Made by a program: the position numbers and the translations under genes. DNA of 64,000 nt from positions 15,329-79,328 of the forward strand of contig CAYWNA010000025.1 of NCBI GenBank assembly GCA_964459305.1, written 5' to 3'. Positions 8,315 through 16,992 of this stretch are shown here, in pieces. The notes beneath the pieces were generated by a model that was not told the DNA's origin, ran no database searches, and saw nothing but the letters and a program-made list of their open reading frames with translations. Position 1 is the first letter of the stretch, and each line of letters opens with the position of its first letter. Origin of the DNA: CAYWNA01 sp964459305. Lineage in GTDB: Bacteria > Planctomycetota > Planctomycetia > Pirellulales > Pirellulaceae.

Positions 8315-9230
8315 ACGGCTGGTCTGGATCAACGGCGACTTGGTGCCAGAGAGCGAGGCCAAGATTTCCGTCTTCGACGTTGGTCGCCTCTACGGGGCTA
8401 CCTTCTACGAATCGATTCGGACCTTCGGACACGAGCTGTTCAAATTGGAGCAGCACCTCGCCCGGTTGGAAGCCTCACTGGCTTACGCAGGACTGTCGAA
8501 CCTTGCGGATCGCCAGCAAATGCTGGAAGCGATTCACAAGGTATGCGACGCCAACATTCACCTCACGCCCAAAGAGGACGACATCTGGATCTGCGTGGAA
8601 GTCACACCGGGAAACGCGTTCCCCATGCCGCTCAAGAGTGGAGCTTCGCGAACGCCGACCATAATCGCCTACTCCAGCGACTTGCCTCATCACACGTACG
8701 TACGCAATTACGCCGAGGGTAAACACGTCGTCACTTCACACTTCCGGAACATCCCGCCTCAGTGCTTCGAGCAGCGATGCAAGAATCGCTCGCGGCTTCC
8801 GCATTTCATGTCCAAGCTGTACGCGAACCAGATGGATCCGGGTGCATTTGCAGTGCTCTTGGACACGGACGGCTTCATTACCGAAGGATCGGGAGCCAAT
8901 ATTTTCTTCGTCTCCAACGGCGTATTGTACACCCCGACCACTCGTAACATCCTTGACGGCATCAGCCGGCAGACAGTGATAGAACTGTCCGGAGATCTCG
9001 GTATGGACGTGGTCGAGAAAGACTTGACGCTATACGAAGCCTACAACGCCGAAGAGGCGTTTTGGACGACGACGTCCTACTGCATCTTGCCGATTTCGGC
9101 CATCGATGGGCGCAAAATCGGCAGCCGCTACCCAGGGCCATGCGCCGGGAAGCTGCTGGGCGCGTGGAGTGACATGGTGGGTGTGGATATCGTCGGCCAA
9201 GCCCGGAAGTTCGCCCACGAGGACGGCTGA
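8298..9230 (+). CDS. Class IV PLP aminotransferase (branched-chain/D-amino-acid/aminodeoxychorismate lyase fold)
   Basis: A 310-aa fold-type IV protein. It opens WINGDLVPESEAKISVFDVGRLYGATFYESIRTF. The PLP lysine lies in MSKLYANQ and the downstream LLDTDGFITEGSGANIFFV is the family signature. Relatives are IlvE, D-amino-acid aminotransferase and PabC; the three cannot be separated here. AAAGGAG at 8288-8294 sits 3 nt from ATG 8298 and 6 nt from an in-frame GTG at 8301, so the GTG may be the true start. It overlaps the small membrane protein gene, and the next gene begins 1 nt after its stop. Confidence 0.87.
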   Translation: MVPDNKRLVWINGDLVPESEAKISVFDVGRLYGATFYESIRTFGHELFKLEQHLARLEASLAYAGLSNLADRQQMLEAIHKVCDANIHLTPKEDDIWICVEVTPGNAFPMPLKSGASRTPTIIAYSSDLPHHTYVRNYAEGKHVVTSHFRNIPPQCFEQRCKNRSRLPHFMSKLYANQMDPGAFAVLLDTDGFITEGSGANIFFVSNGVLYTPTTRNILDGISRQTVIELSGDLGMDVVEKDLTLYEAYNAEEAFWTTTSYCILPISAIDGRKIGSRYPGPCAGKLLGAWSDMVGVDIVGQARKFAHEDG

Positions 9231-9231
9231 G

Positions 9232-10065
9232 ATGATTTGTCTGACCGGTGACATCCATCATTCATCGCTCGGCACGAATGATCAGGGGTATGTCGACTAC
9301 CCACGGGACTCGGAGATCAAGATCGCCGCGCGTTTCGCGCGGCTGGTCGAACGATACGGACTGAAAGCCACCTTCTATGTGACCGGCAAAACGCTGGGCG
9401 AGGAGTGGGAAGATTTCCGGCCTGTTGCCGAGGCTGAGGAAGTGGAAATCGGCGGGCATACCTACGACGGCCTGCCCGCGAACCGGATGGCACAACTCTG
9501 GTACCGGATGCGCGGGATGTGCCCACCGTCGCATGGCTACCGGCACGGCTCGCGGCGAAAACAAAAGCGGGACATCAAACGAACCGTGGACATCATCAAG
9601 GAAAAGACGGGACGTGATGTGGTTTCCTGGCGGAGCCATGGATTGGTCCACGATCGCAACACGTACTCTCTGCTGGCCGAATGTGGCATCCAGCTGATTT
9701 CTGACGAGATTTCTGATACGAAGCTATTCCCGGAGAAAATGCCGGAAGGACTGTTCTCCCATCCCATGAACGTGCTCCCCGATCATGATCATCTACTGCA
9801 CGCGCACCGGGGCCGCGAATTTGTGGAAAACGCAAAACAACGAGGCTACGGTGAGGACTGTTTCGGCTGCGAGTCGTACGAGATCGACGAGTGGGGTGAA
9901 ATCGTCAAGCAACAGGTCGCCCGGATCGAACAGTCCGGTGGTGTGGCCACGATCCTGATGCATCCGGTTTGCCAGTTCCTGGCCGACGGGTTCCAAACAG
10001 CGGAATCGCTGCTACAGTTCTTCTCACAGCACGAGACCGTTTGGGCGCGTGACCTCTTGGAGTGA
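9232..10065 (+). CDS. Polysaccharide-deacetylase-family (NodB-like) protein
   Basis: A 277-aa protein beginning MICLTGDIHHSS, which fits the first metal-binding motif of NodB-type deacetylases in a diverged form. It is followed by GLKATFYVTGKTLGEEW and a GGHTYDG segment where HTxxH is usual, then SWRSHGLVHDRNT and a terminal ILMHPVCQF strand. No signal peptide is present, so it acts in the cytoplasm, like PuuE/allantoinase-type members that hydrolyse amides or ureides. That role is inference. ATG 9232 is 1 nt after the aminotransferase stop, so the longer upstream frame is rejected. Confidence 0.78.
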   Translation: MICLTGDIHHSSLGTNDQGYVDYPRDSEIKIAARFARLVERYGLKATFYVTGKTLGEEWEDFRPVAEAEEVEIGGHTYDGLPANRMAQLWYRMRGMCPPSHGYRHGSRRKQKRDIKRTVDIIKEKTGRDVVSWRSHGLVHDRNTYSLLAECGIQLISDEISDTKLFPEKMPEGLFSHPMNVLPDHDHLLHAHRGREFVENAKQRGYGEDCFGCESYEIDEWGEIVKQQVARIEQSGGVATILMHPVCQFLADGFQTAESLLQFFSQHETVWARDLLE

Positions 10066-10076
10066 ATGAAGCCTTG

Positions 10077-11408
10077 ATGAACGTTCTCTTCATTATCGCC
10101 GACGCGTTGCGGGCCGACCGGCTGCATTGTTGCGGCAATCCGCATGAAACGAGCCCCGTGATTGACCGCCTGGCCGGCGACGGCGTGCTGTTTACCAACG
10201 TCATCGCGAATGCCAATCACACCATCCCGGCACTCATCTCGGCATTCACGGGACTGTACGTGGTATCGCACGGAATCCGCGACCAGGACACGTTCCAGAA
10301 CTGGAGCGACCTATGGAAAGACCACCGGACTCCGTTTCATGTTCTGCGCGACCACGGATACCTGATCGCGGGCGACGACCCGCAGGTGTATGCTCCGCTT
10401 GGCTTCGATGCCGGGAGCAGGGACGTTCAAGCGAACCTTCGCCAACTCACCGACCGCCAGTTCTTTCTCTGGCACCGTACGGAAGAGACCCACTTGCCGT
10501 ACGATCCCAGGCCACCCTACGACACGGCCTACTTGCCTAATGACTTCGCGATAACCGACTCTCTGAACGAACGGTTGCAGGTTCTTAAGACGTCGATTGT
10601 GGTCCACAAGCCGGGGTTGACGGCCAGGTTGGAGTTGGGAGCAGCGGATGCCATTGAAGTGGAAGGTTACCAACGGACGCTGGGCATCGCCGAATTCGCG
10701 GCGAGAGACCGGCCCGCGATCCTGGGCCTCTACGATGGATGCGTGAAGATGCTCGACGAAGAAATCGAGCGGTACTTGAGCCTGTTGGAGCAACTGGGCC
10801 TTCTGGATAATACCATCGTCGTTCTTACTTCCGACCACGGCGAGCAACTGCTCGAACGAGGCGCCGTGGGGCACTCGTCCTGTTCGCTGGAAGGAAACCT
10901 CTACGACGAGAACATCCGCGTGCCGCTGATTCTCCGCTGCCCGGCTGTGCTGCCCAGAGGCAAGGTCATCGACCGCCAGGTCTCCCAAGTCGATATCATG
11001 CCGACACTGTTCGAGATCCTCGAATTGAATATGCCAGGATCTGCAGATGGTCGCTCCCTGCTGCCGCTCATCTTCGGGCAGGCCGGAGAAAAGGGGACAG
11101 GTCCAATTTGCCGGAACGGCCCGCAGGGTGCTTCGCACAAATTGGACCTGTCCCCTTTTCTCCGTGAGGAAGCCTACGCCGAGACGTCTCCCTGCGGGTG
11201 GCAGACGCTGGACGGCGACCAGCGGATGATCTGGTGCGTTCGCCAGCCACCGTGGAAGCTGATCAAATACTTCGATCCGCAAGCCGGCGAAACGTACGAG
11301 CTGTTCAATCTGAAAGACGATCCTCAAGAGAAGCAGAACCTGATCGACGACGACGCCAAGATTGGCTTGGTGCTGCGCGAGAAACTCGACGCTTGGATTG
11401 CTGGTTAG
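10077..11408 (+). CDS. Sulfatase-like alkaline-phosphatase-superfamily hydrolase with Thr at the nucleophile position
   Basis: A 443-aa protein opening MNVLFIIADALRADRL. The later VVLTSDHGEQLLERGAVGHSS block and DIMPTLFEIL segment are typical of sulfatases and phosphoglycerol-transferase-like hydrolases. Where formylglycine sulfatases show CxPxR the protein reads NHTIPALISAFTG, putting Thr49 at the nucleophile position. It is therefore more likely a phosphate or phosphonate ester hydrolase than a sulfatase. No signal peptide. A GTG at 10062 overlapping the previous stop is an alternative start. Repeat copy 3 is read in frame at about residues 336-363, between catalytic and C-terminal parts. 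Confidence 0.84.
   Translation: MNVLFIIADALRADRLHCCGNPHETSPVIDRLAGDGVLFTNVIANANHTIPALISAFTGLYVVSHGIRDQDTFQNWSDLWKDHRTPFHVLRDHGYLIAGDDPQVYAPLGFDAGSRDVQANLRQLTDRQFFLWHRTEETHLPYDPRPPYDTAYLPNDFAITDSLNERLQVLKTSIVVHKPGLTARLELGAADAIEVEGYQRTLGIAEFAARDRPAILGLYDGCVKMLDEEIERYLSLLEQLGLLDNTIVVLTSDHGEQLLERGAVGHSSCSLEGNLYDENIRVPLILRCPAVLPRGKVIDRQVSQVDIMPTLFEILELNMPGSADGRSLLPLIFGQAGEKGTGPICRNGPQGASHKLDLSPFLREEAYAETSPCGWQTLDGDQRMIWCVRQPPWKLIKYFDPQAGETYELFNLKDDPQEKQNLIDDDAKIGLVLREKLDAWIAG
11084..11164. repeat. Palindromic repeat family A, copy 3, in frame inside a hydrolase gene
   Basis: Two perfect 27-nt inverse arms (11084-11110 and 11138-11164) flank a 27-nt loop. Total length is 81 nt, a multiple of three. 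It is translated as GEKGTGPICRNGPQG and onward to KLDLSPF and the reading frame continues on both sides. Outer stem bases are CGGAG/CTCCG. Confidence 0.93.
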
Positions 11409-11612
11409 CATCCTCCTCAATCCAATGCCGCCAAAACACTCGCGCAAGACGATCCCGCCGTATGGGGCGTACTTCTGTATCGGCCGTTGACAGTGTATTC
11501 TGTATTCCGCCGGGACTTGCGTCGCTGCATGTTCTGGTCGGCCTGTCTGAAGCCGTTGTTGAGCACCATGCCAAATCTGTCCACGAAGCACTTTTGCGAG
11601 GAAACTTAGTTG

Positions 11613-13112
11613 ATGCGGATCTGGACGCATGCTTTCAAGATGCACACCTTGGTAGTACGAGTCATCGTCGTCATGCTTTTTTTCCTTCTGGGAAATGGTA
11701 TCGGGCTGGGCGAAGGGGCCGGTGATCAGGAAGTTGATTCGAAGGCCCCCTTGGCGAAGAACGTCATCTTGCTGGTCAGTGACGGGTGTGGCTTTAACCA
11801 TGTGGATGCGGCGAGCCTTTTTGAGCATGGCAAGACCAATGTACAAGTCTACGAGGGTTTCCCGGTCCGGGTCGCTATGAGCACGTACAGCTACTCGGTC
11901 AAGTCCGGCGAATTGAAATTGGGTGAATACGCGCCGTGCAAAGCGTGGTCCGATCCGCAGTACGTCAAGCGTGGCTATACCGATTCGGCGGCGGCGGCAA
12001 CGACGATGTCGACGGGGCACAAGACTTATGGCGGAGCGATTGGATTCGACACGAATCGGGAACCGTTGCTGCACGCCTGGGAGAGGGCCGAACGGGCCGG
12101 CAAGGCGACCGGTGTGGTTACCAGCGTTCAATGGAGTCACGCGACGCCGGCCGCTTTCGTCGCGCACAACGAAAGTCGCAAGAAGTACGCCGCCATCGCG
12201 CGCGAAATGATCATGGAAAGCGGCACCGACGTGATCATGGGATGTGGCCATCCTTGGTACGATGCGAAAGGCCTCGCCAAGACCTCGCCAAACAAGTTCG
12301 ATTACGTCGGCGGCCGAGAAACGTGGGACGCGCTGGTCGACGGGAAAGTGGGTGGCGATGCCGACGGCGATGGCAAAGCGGATCCCTGGACACTGGTCCA
12401 AACACGCGACGAATTCCAGGCGTTGACCTCGGGCTGCACACCCAAACGTGTATGCGGCGTCGCCCAGGTGTACAGAACGCTACAGAAAGACCGTGGCGGT
12501 GACAGTGACGCCCCTCCGTTCCAAACGCCGCTTGCCGAGACGGTTCCGACCTTGGCGGAAATGACCCGCGCGGCTATCAACGTATTGGACGACAATCCGG
12601 ACGGGTTCTGCCTTTTGGTCGAAGCCGGCGCCGTCGACTGGGCCGGCCATGATGGTCAATCGGCTCGGATGATCGAAGAACAAATCGACTTCAATCGATC
12701 CGTCGAAGCGGCGGTCCAATGGGTTGAACAGAACAGCAACTGGGCCGAGACGCTGGTCATCGTGACGGCCGACCACGAGACAGGCTACCTGACGGCTCCT
12801 ACGCAGGCGATACCGGATGCCTCCGCGCCGCTGCCGAACAATGGAAAAAGTGCGCTGCCGGTTCCAACGCAGGCGGCCCCCGATGCTTCCGCGCCGCTGT
12901 CGAACAATGGAAAAGGCACGCTGCCGGGCATGCAGTGGAACAGCGGCTCGCACACGAACAGCCTGATTCCGGTGTACGCCAAGGGTGACGCCGCAAGTTT
13001 GCTGATCGAGTTGGCCGACCAGCAAGATCCGGTCCGCGGTGCATACCTCGGCAACACGGAAATCGGCCAAGCGCTCCACGCCGTGATCGGCTGTGTCGGC
13101 GACCGAGAATAG
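11613..13112 (+). CDS. Secreted alkaline phosphatase (PhoA family)
   Basis: A 499-aa protein with an N-terminal signal or anchor (VVRVIVVMLFFLLGNGIGLG). The core begins KNVILLVSDGCGFNHVDAAS. Nucleophile Ser is in YTDSAAAATTMSTGHKT. Metal ligands are in HATPAAFVAHN, VEAGAVDWAGHDGQS and TADHETGY, and a final His is in SGSHTN. It would release phosphate from organic monoesters outside the cytoplasm. Between ADHETGY and the final His lies a 22-residue tandem repeat rich in Ala, Pro and Asn, not typical of the family. ATG 11613 follows a TTG at 11610. Confidence 0.92.
   Translation: MRIWTHAFKMHTLVVRVIVVMLFFLLGNGIGLGEGAGDQEVDSKAPLAKNVILLVSDGCGFNHVDAASLFEHGKTNVQVYEGFPVRVAMSTYSYSVKSGELKLGEYAPCKAWSDPQYVKRGYTDSAAAATTMSTGHKTYGGAIGFDTNREPLLHAWERAERAGKATGVVTSVQWSHATPAAFVAHNESRKKYAAIAREMIMESGTDVIMGCGHPWYDAKGLAKTSPNKFDYVGGRETWDALVDGKVGGDADGDGKADPWTLVQTRDEFQALTSGCTPKRVCGVAQVYRTLQKDRGGDSDAPPFQTPLAETVPTLAEMTRAAINVLDDNPDGFCLLVEAGAVDWAGHDGQSARMIEEQIDFNRSVEAAVQWVEQNSNWAETLVIVTADHETGYLTAPTQAIPDASAPLPNNGKSALPVPTQAAPDASAPLSNNGKGTLPGMQWNSGSHTNSLIPVYAKGDAASLLIELADQQDPVRGAYLGNTEIGQALHAVIGCVGDRE
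12799..12930 (+). repeat. 66-nt in-frame tandem duplication in the alkaline phosphatase gene
   Basis: Two consecutive 66-nt units are about 85% alike by eye. The first encodes PTQAIPDASAPLPNNGKSAL plus two residues and the second encodes PTQAAPDASAPLSNNGKGTL plus two residues. The period of 66 nt keeps the frame. Confidence 0.9.
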
Positions 13113-13467
13113 AGTTACGGACGGCCAGGCAACCGGCCGGACCTTGGAATCCCCGGGGAAACATGGTTTTGGGTTTCAGTGTCCGGTGTTTGGGAAGAAC
13201 TTCGACCGACTGACTCCTGAAACTTGAGTACCGAAACCTCCACCGTCGCGATCGCAAGAAAAACGCGGACAGAATTCTCGTTTTCAGCACCATAGGGGCG
13301 CTTGGCTTCGTCTGGAGCCGCGCCTGGAAGAAGTGGACTGTGGGCCGTTGCCTGTCACAATCATCCGTGTGATTTTATCCGCGTGCGTCCCGCAATTCGC
13401 TGCGCACACGGATGTCAAAACCAAGCCAATGTCGACAGATTGTTGTCGCTCGGGAAAAGCACAGGCC
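13113..13467. other. Intergenic gap between convergent genes
   Basis: 355 nt between the stop of the alkaline phosphatase (+) and the stop of the second symporter (-). No credible coding region was seen. It holds a 9-bp inverted repeat at 13363-13413, listed separately. Confidence 0.7.
13363..13413. terminator. Inverted repeat between convergent genes, possible bidirectional terminator
   Basis: ATCCGTGTG at 13363-13371 and its exact inverse CACACGGAT at 13405-13413 are separated by 33 nt. No T-run follows, so an intrinsic terminator is only a possibility supported by the convergent arrangement. Confidence 0.35.
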
Positions 13468-14991
13468 CTAATCAAGCGACGGGTGGAAGAACAGGGCCAG
13501 GCTTTTCTTCTCCGTCGGTCCGGGCGGCGTGGCCAGGCAAACGACGAAGAAGACAATCCCCGCGACAAGGAAGGATGCCAAGAATCCGTTTAGGTTGAAC
13601 AAATTGGCCTGGGGAAACAGAACCATCGCCTTTCCGCCGATGGACAGAAACATAACGTTCATGCCCACACCCACGACCGTGGCGGCCATGGCACCGTAAC
13701 GGTTGGCTCGCCTCCAGAAATAGGCGCCCCACAGCGGAAAGATCGTGACAGCGCTGATGCCAAAAGCAATCACGGCCAATTCGGCTACGGGTGTGTTGGG
13801 ATTCCAGGCGATGGCCACACAAGCAATCATGATGCCCGCAATACACAACCGGCCGAAGCGGACAAGTTCTTTTGTGTCGGCTTTCGGCCGGAACAACTTG
13901 TAGACATCGTTGGCGATATTGGTGGCATGGCCGAATACGACACCGTTGACTGTGGTCATGGCCGCCGTGAAGCCGCCGGCAACCGCCAGCGCAGCGATCC
14001 AAGCGGGCAGCGTCTCCGCAGCGGCAAGACCGTATACTTTGTCCGCGTCTACAGGGGACACAGGCGACACCTCGCCGGAAAGCTCGGGAGCCTGAGCCAG
14101 TTCCAATCCCCTTGCCGCAATGCCGATCATTGTGGTCATGCTAATGACAACCACGCAGATCACGCCGAAGACAACAACCATGGTCTTGAATCCCTTGGCC
14201 GTACGGCTCGAATAGGCGTGCATGTACGGTTGGGGAAGACAGACCGACCCCAGGCACATGGCCGAGGCAAATCCGAACAACATCGGATAACTCCAGACCT
14301 TTCCGCCTTTCGCTCCAAGCTGGAACAACTCCGGGTGCTTTTCGAAAACGAGGTCCATGGTCGGGACGAAGCCGCCGTTCTTGGACATCACCGCATTGAA
14401 AAGGACAAAAACCATCACGGTGAAAAACACACCTTGGATTGTGTTTACCCAGGCGGCGCCTTTCATGCCGCCCATGATCAGATATAGAGCAATGAACGCA
14501 GGCACGAAAAACAGGCCCACGTGATAGGAAACCGTGTTATCACTTATGGCCTCGATCATGACGCCAATCCCCTGCAGCTGAGCCACCAGGTACGGTATGG
14601 AAGCCACCATGACGACAACCGGTATCAAGGCCCGCATGCCGTTTCCATAGCGTTCGCCAAAGGGGGCGCCCATGGACATCCACTTCCGTGCCCTGCCGAT
14701 GAGGAATGTCTTTCGGTGGATGAAGTACCAGAGAAAACCCAGGGGAACGAGATTCACGGTCAGTACGAACAGAGAGCCGAACCCCGTGCGGTATCCGAGA
14801 CCCGACATGCCGAACATGGCAAAGGCACTCAAGAAGGAAGCGAGCAAGCTGAAAATCAACACAAAATAGCCGAGGCTCGATCCGGCCACAAAATAATCAT
14901 CCGCACTGCGAGTAAACCCACGGCGGAAAGCCATATAGCTGACAAAGACAGAAATCAGGCAAATGCCCGTGATAATGGCGATTGCATACAC
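13468..14991 (-). CDS. Sodium:solute symporter (SSS family), second
   Basis: A 507-aa polytopic protein with about 13 hydrophobic segments. It opens MYAIAIITGICLISVFVSYMAFRRGFTRSADDYFVAGSSLGYFVL, the usual SSS opening with DYFVAG. It later shows AAMTTVNGVVFGHATNIANDVYKLF, the sodium-site helix region. The start is a GTG whose first base overlaps the preceding TAG, with AAGGAGGA 8 nt upstream on its strand. The partner gene upstream is a small membrane protein, as in PanF/YhdT-type pairs. Substrate unknown; carboxylates and pantothenate are typical for this branch. Confidence 0.9.
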   Translation of the reverse strand: MYAIAIITGICLISVFVSYMAFRRGFTRSADDYFVAGSSLGYFVLIFSLLASFLSAFAMFGMSGLGYRTGFGSLFVLTVNLVPLGFLWYFIHRKTFLIGRARKWMSMGAPFGERYGNGMRALIPVVVMVASIPYLVAQLQGIGVMIEAISDNTVSYHVGLFFVPAFIALYLIMGGMKGAAWVNTIQGVFFTVMVFVLFNAVMSKNGGFVPTMDLVFEKHPELFQLGAKGGKVWSYPMLFGFASAMCLGSVCLPQPYMHAYSSRTAKGFKTMVVVFGVICVVVISMTTMIGIAARGLELAQAPELSGEVSPVSPVDADKVYGLAAAETLPAWIAALAVAGGFTAAMTTVNGVVFGHATNIANDVYKLFRPKADTKELVRFGRLCIAGIMIACVAIAWNPNTPVAELAVIAFGISAVTIFPLWGAYFWRRANRYGAMAATVVGVGMNVMFLSIGGKAMVLFPQANLFNLNGFLASFLVAGIVFFVVCLATPPGPTEKKSLALFFHPSLD

Positions 14992-15287
14992 TATTCGTCC
15001 TCCTTCGCCGCAAGCGGTTTCTCCGTATTCACCGACTCCAATTGGGAGACAATCCCCGCAAGCTCTTCGTCATTCATTGCCATCGGAGTCAGGAACAGAT
15101 AGACCCACTCCACGACAAAGAGGATGGCGGCGACGGCAAACGCCAGCACCGCCCAGAACGGAATGCCGAAAATCCGTCCCACTTGGCCGTAGCTCCCGTA
15201 ACCCACTGGACACCAGCAAAGCAACGTCATGACAAGGAAGGCAAGAACAAACGCCCCGTTCTTCCATGCGACGGTCTTCTGTTTCAT
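14991..15287 (-). CDS. Small two-helix membrane protein, symporter partner (DUF997/YhdT-like)
   Basis: A 98-aa protein with two hydrophobic stretches, GAFVLAFLVMTLLCW and FWAVLAFAVAAILFVVEWVYLFL, and a charged tail after TPMAMNDEEL. It is directly upstream of and overlaps by 1 nt the second symporter. This layout matches YhdT/DUF997-like partners of SSS permeases. It is probably an accessory or stability factor for the symporter. Family placement is from pattern memory. Confidence 0.75.
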   Translation of the reverse strand: MKQKTVAWKNGAFVLAFLVMTLLCWCPVGYGSYGQVGRIFGIPFWAVLAFAVAAILFVVEWVYLFLTPMAMNDEELAGIVSQLESVNTEKPLAAKEDE

Positions 15288-15439
15288 TTGATCGTTCCTC
15301 TTTCTTGGAGGGAAAACGTGCGCTCGCTTCGCAAGCGGCCCATCGGCGTCAAAGTCTCATGTCAGGCAGATTTTGTTTGACAGGCAGTTTACGCTATCGT
15401 ACCGTGTGTTGCGAGTGACCAGCGGGAAAGGAGAATCTC

Positions 15440-16915
15440 ATGAACGATGCACAGCAAGGCATTCTAGTCGTCTTTCTGATTGCGGCCAATGCGCCACTCT
15501 GCGGTCGCTGTGCCGGCGCAGAAGACACCTCGGGACCGCCGAACATCGTCCTAATCATGGCCGATAATCTGGGCTACGGCGACTTGGGGTGTTACGGACA
15601 GAAACGCATCAAGACGCCTAACTTGGACCAAATGGCCACAGACGGATTGCGCTTCACGCAGTTCTACTCGGCCGCGCTGGTCTGCGCACCGGCGCGGTGC
15701 ACTCTGATGACCGGCCTGCACACCGGACACTGCCGGATTCGCGGCAACCATCGTGATTCCGACGTCCAGGCATTGGAGCCGGAAGACGTAACGATCGCGG
15801 AAGTGCTCAAAGAGCGGGACTACGCAACCGCCGTGGTGGGCAAATGGGGACTTGGTGACGAAGGGAACGTGGGAATTCCCAACCTTCAAGGTTTTGACTA
15901 TTTCTTCGGTTACCTCAACCAGGTTCACGCCCACAACTACTTCCCTCACTTTCTCTGGCGAAACCAACAGCGGGTAGAGTTGGCCAATGTAGTCAAGCAT
16001 CCGGAGAAACTGTACCAATCACCTGAGTTGGGCGGGGCGGCAACGAAGCGGGTGGATTACGCGCCCGATTTATTCACTGCCGAGGCCCTTTCGTTTGTCC
16101 AAAAGCAGACGGAGGATCGGCCGTTCTTTTTGTACTTGGCATACAACTATCCGCATCCGAATTGCGAGTCGTGGCTCGTGAAGCAACACGGTGCGGAAGT
16201 GCCCGATTACGGCGTGTATGCCGAGGAGGATTGGCCTGATATTCAAAAGGGCCATGCGGCGATGATAACGCGGATGGATCGCGACATCGGTCGGCTTCAG
16301 GAACTGTTGAAACAGCGCGGTTTCGACCAAGACACGCTGGTAATGTTCACCTCGGACAACGGCCCTCACGCAGGCGACCGTTTGAATCCCGAGTTCAACG
16401 ATTCCAACGGGCCGCTGCGCGGCGTTCTGCGTGATGCCTACGAAGGAGGGATTCGCGTACCAATGATCGCCCGCTGGCCGGGACACATTGCCGCCGGCAG
16501 TACCACCGATCACATCAGCTCGCTGGTCGACGTTCTCGCAACCTGCGCCGAAGTCGCCGGCGTCAAACCACCCGCGGGCGACGGCATCAGCTTCCTGCCA
16601 ACTCTTCGTGGTCAAGATGCGAAACAGAAGAAGCACGATCACCTGTATTGGGAATTCTACGAACGCGGGTCCGCCCAGGCGGTTCGCTTGGGTGATTGGA
16701 AGGCGATTCGCAAGCCGATGATCGCCGGTGAGATCGAACTGTACAACCTGAAAGACGATCTTGCTGAGACAATGGACATCGCGAAAGACCATCCGGACAT
16801 CGTCGCCCGGGTCGACGCGATCATGAAGCAGGAGCACCGACCGTCGCCCCATTGGCGGCCACCGTCAGCCAGGCGTAAGTCCGGACCGAAAAGCGGTTCA
16901 CGAAAGGGCGGCTGA
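15440..16915 (+). CDS. Formylglycine-type arylsulfatase, exported
   Basis: A 491-aa sulfatase with a hydrophobic export signal (ILVVFLIAANAPL). The core is PNIVLIMADNLGYGDLGCYG, where the usual metal-binding DD reads DN. The formylglycine site is Cys82 in VCAPARCTLMTG (CxPxR). The distal motif is VMFTSDNGPHAGD and the C-terminus carries ELYNLKDDLAETMDIAKDHP. It would cleave sulfate esters, probably of polysaccharide fragments in the periplasm. It needs a formylglycine-generating enzyme, which is not in the window. A Lys/Arg-rich tail follows. Confidence 0.92.
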   Translation: MNDAQQGILVVFLIAANAPLCGRCAGAEDTSGPPNIVLIMADNLGYGDLGCYGQKRIKTPNLDQMATDGLRFTQFYSAALVCAPARCTLMTGLHTGHCRIRGNHRDSDVQALEPEDVTIAEVLKERDYATAVVGKWGLGDEGNVGIPNLQGFDYFFGYLNQVHAHNYFPHFLWRNQQRVELANVVKHPEKLYQSPELGGAATKRVDYAPDLFTAEALSFVQKQTEDRPFFLYLAYNYPHPNCESWLVKQHGAEVPDYGVYAEEDWPDIQKGHAAMITRMDRDIGRLQELLKQRGFDQDTLVMFTSDNGPHAGDRLNPEFNDSNGPLRGVLRDAYEGGIRVPMIARWPGHIAAGSTTDHISSLVDVLATCAEVAGVKPPAGDGISFLPTLRGQDAKQKKHDHLYWEFYERGSAQAVRLGDWKAIRKPMIAGEIELYNLKDDLAETMDIAKDHPDIVARVDAIMKQEHRPSPHWRPPSARRKSGPKSGSRKGG

Positions 16916-16992
16916 TATGGCGGCGCCCATTTAGGGCGTTGTCGTTTAACGGCATCAGCGCTGATTGAATCAACACGCCCACCGTCGGACGC

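Noticed and set aside
6452..11164. CRISPR array suspected from the regularly recurring palindrome
   Set aside because: The three copies are 1.5-3 kb apart with genes between them, not a repeat-spacer array, and no cas gene is present.
10311..12401. A 696-aa open frame on the minus strand
   Set aside because: It lies antisense to the AP-superfamily hydrolase and the alkaline phosphatase, both with clear motifs. Its composition (Arg/His/Asp-rich) is that of a high-GC shadow.
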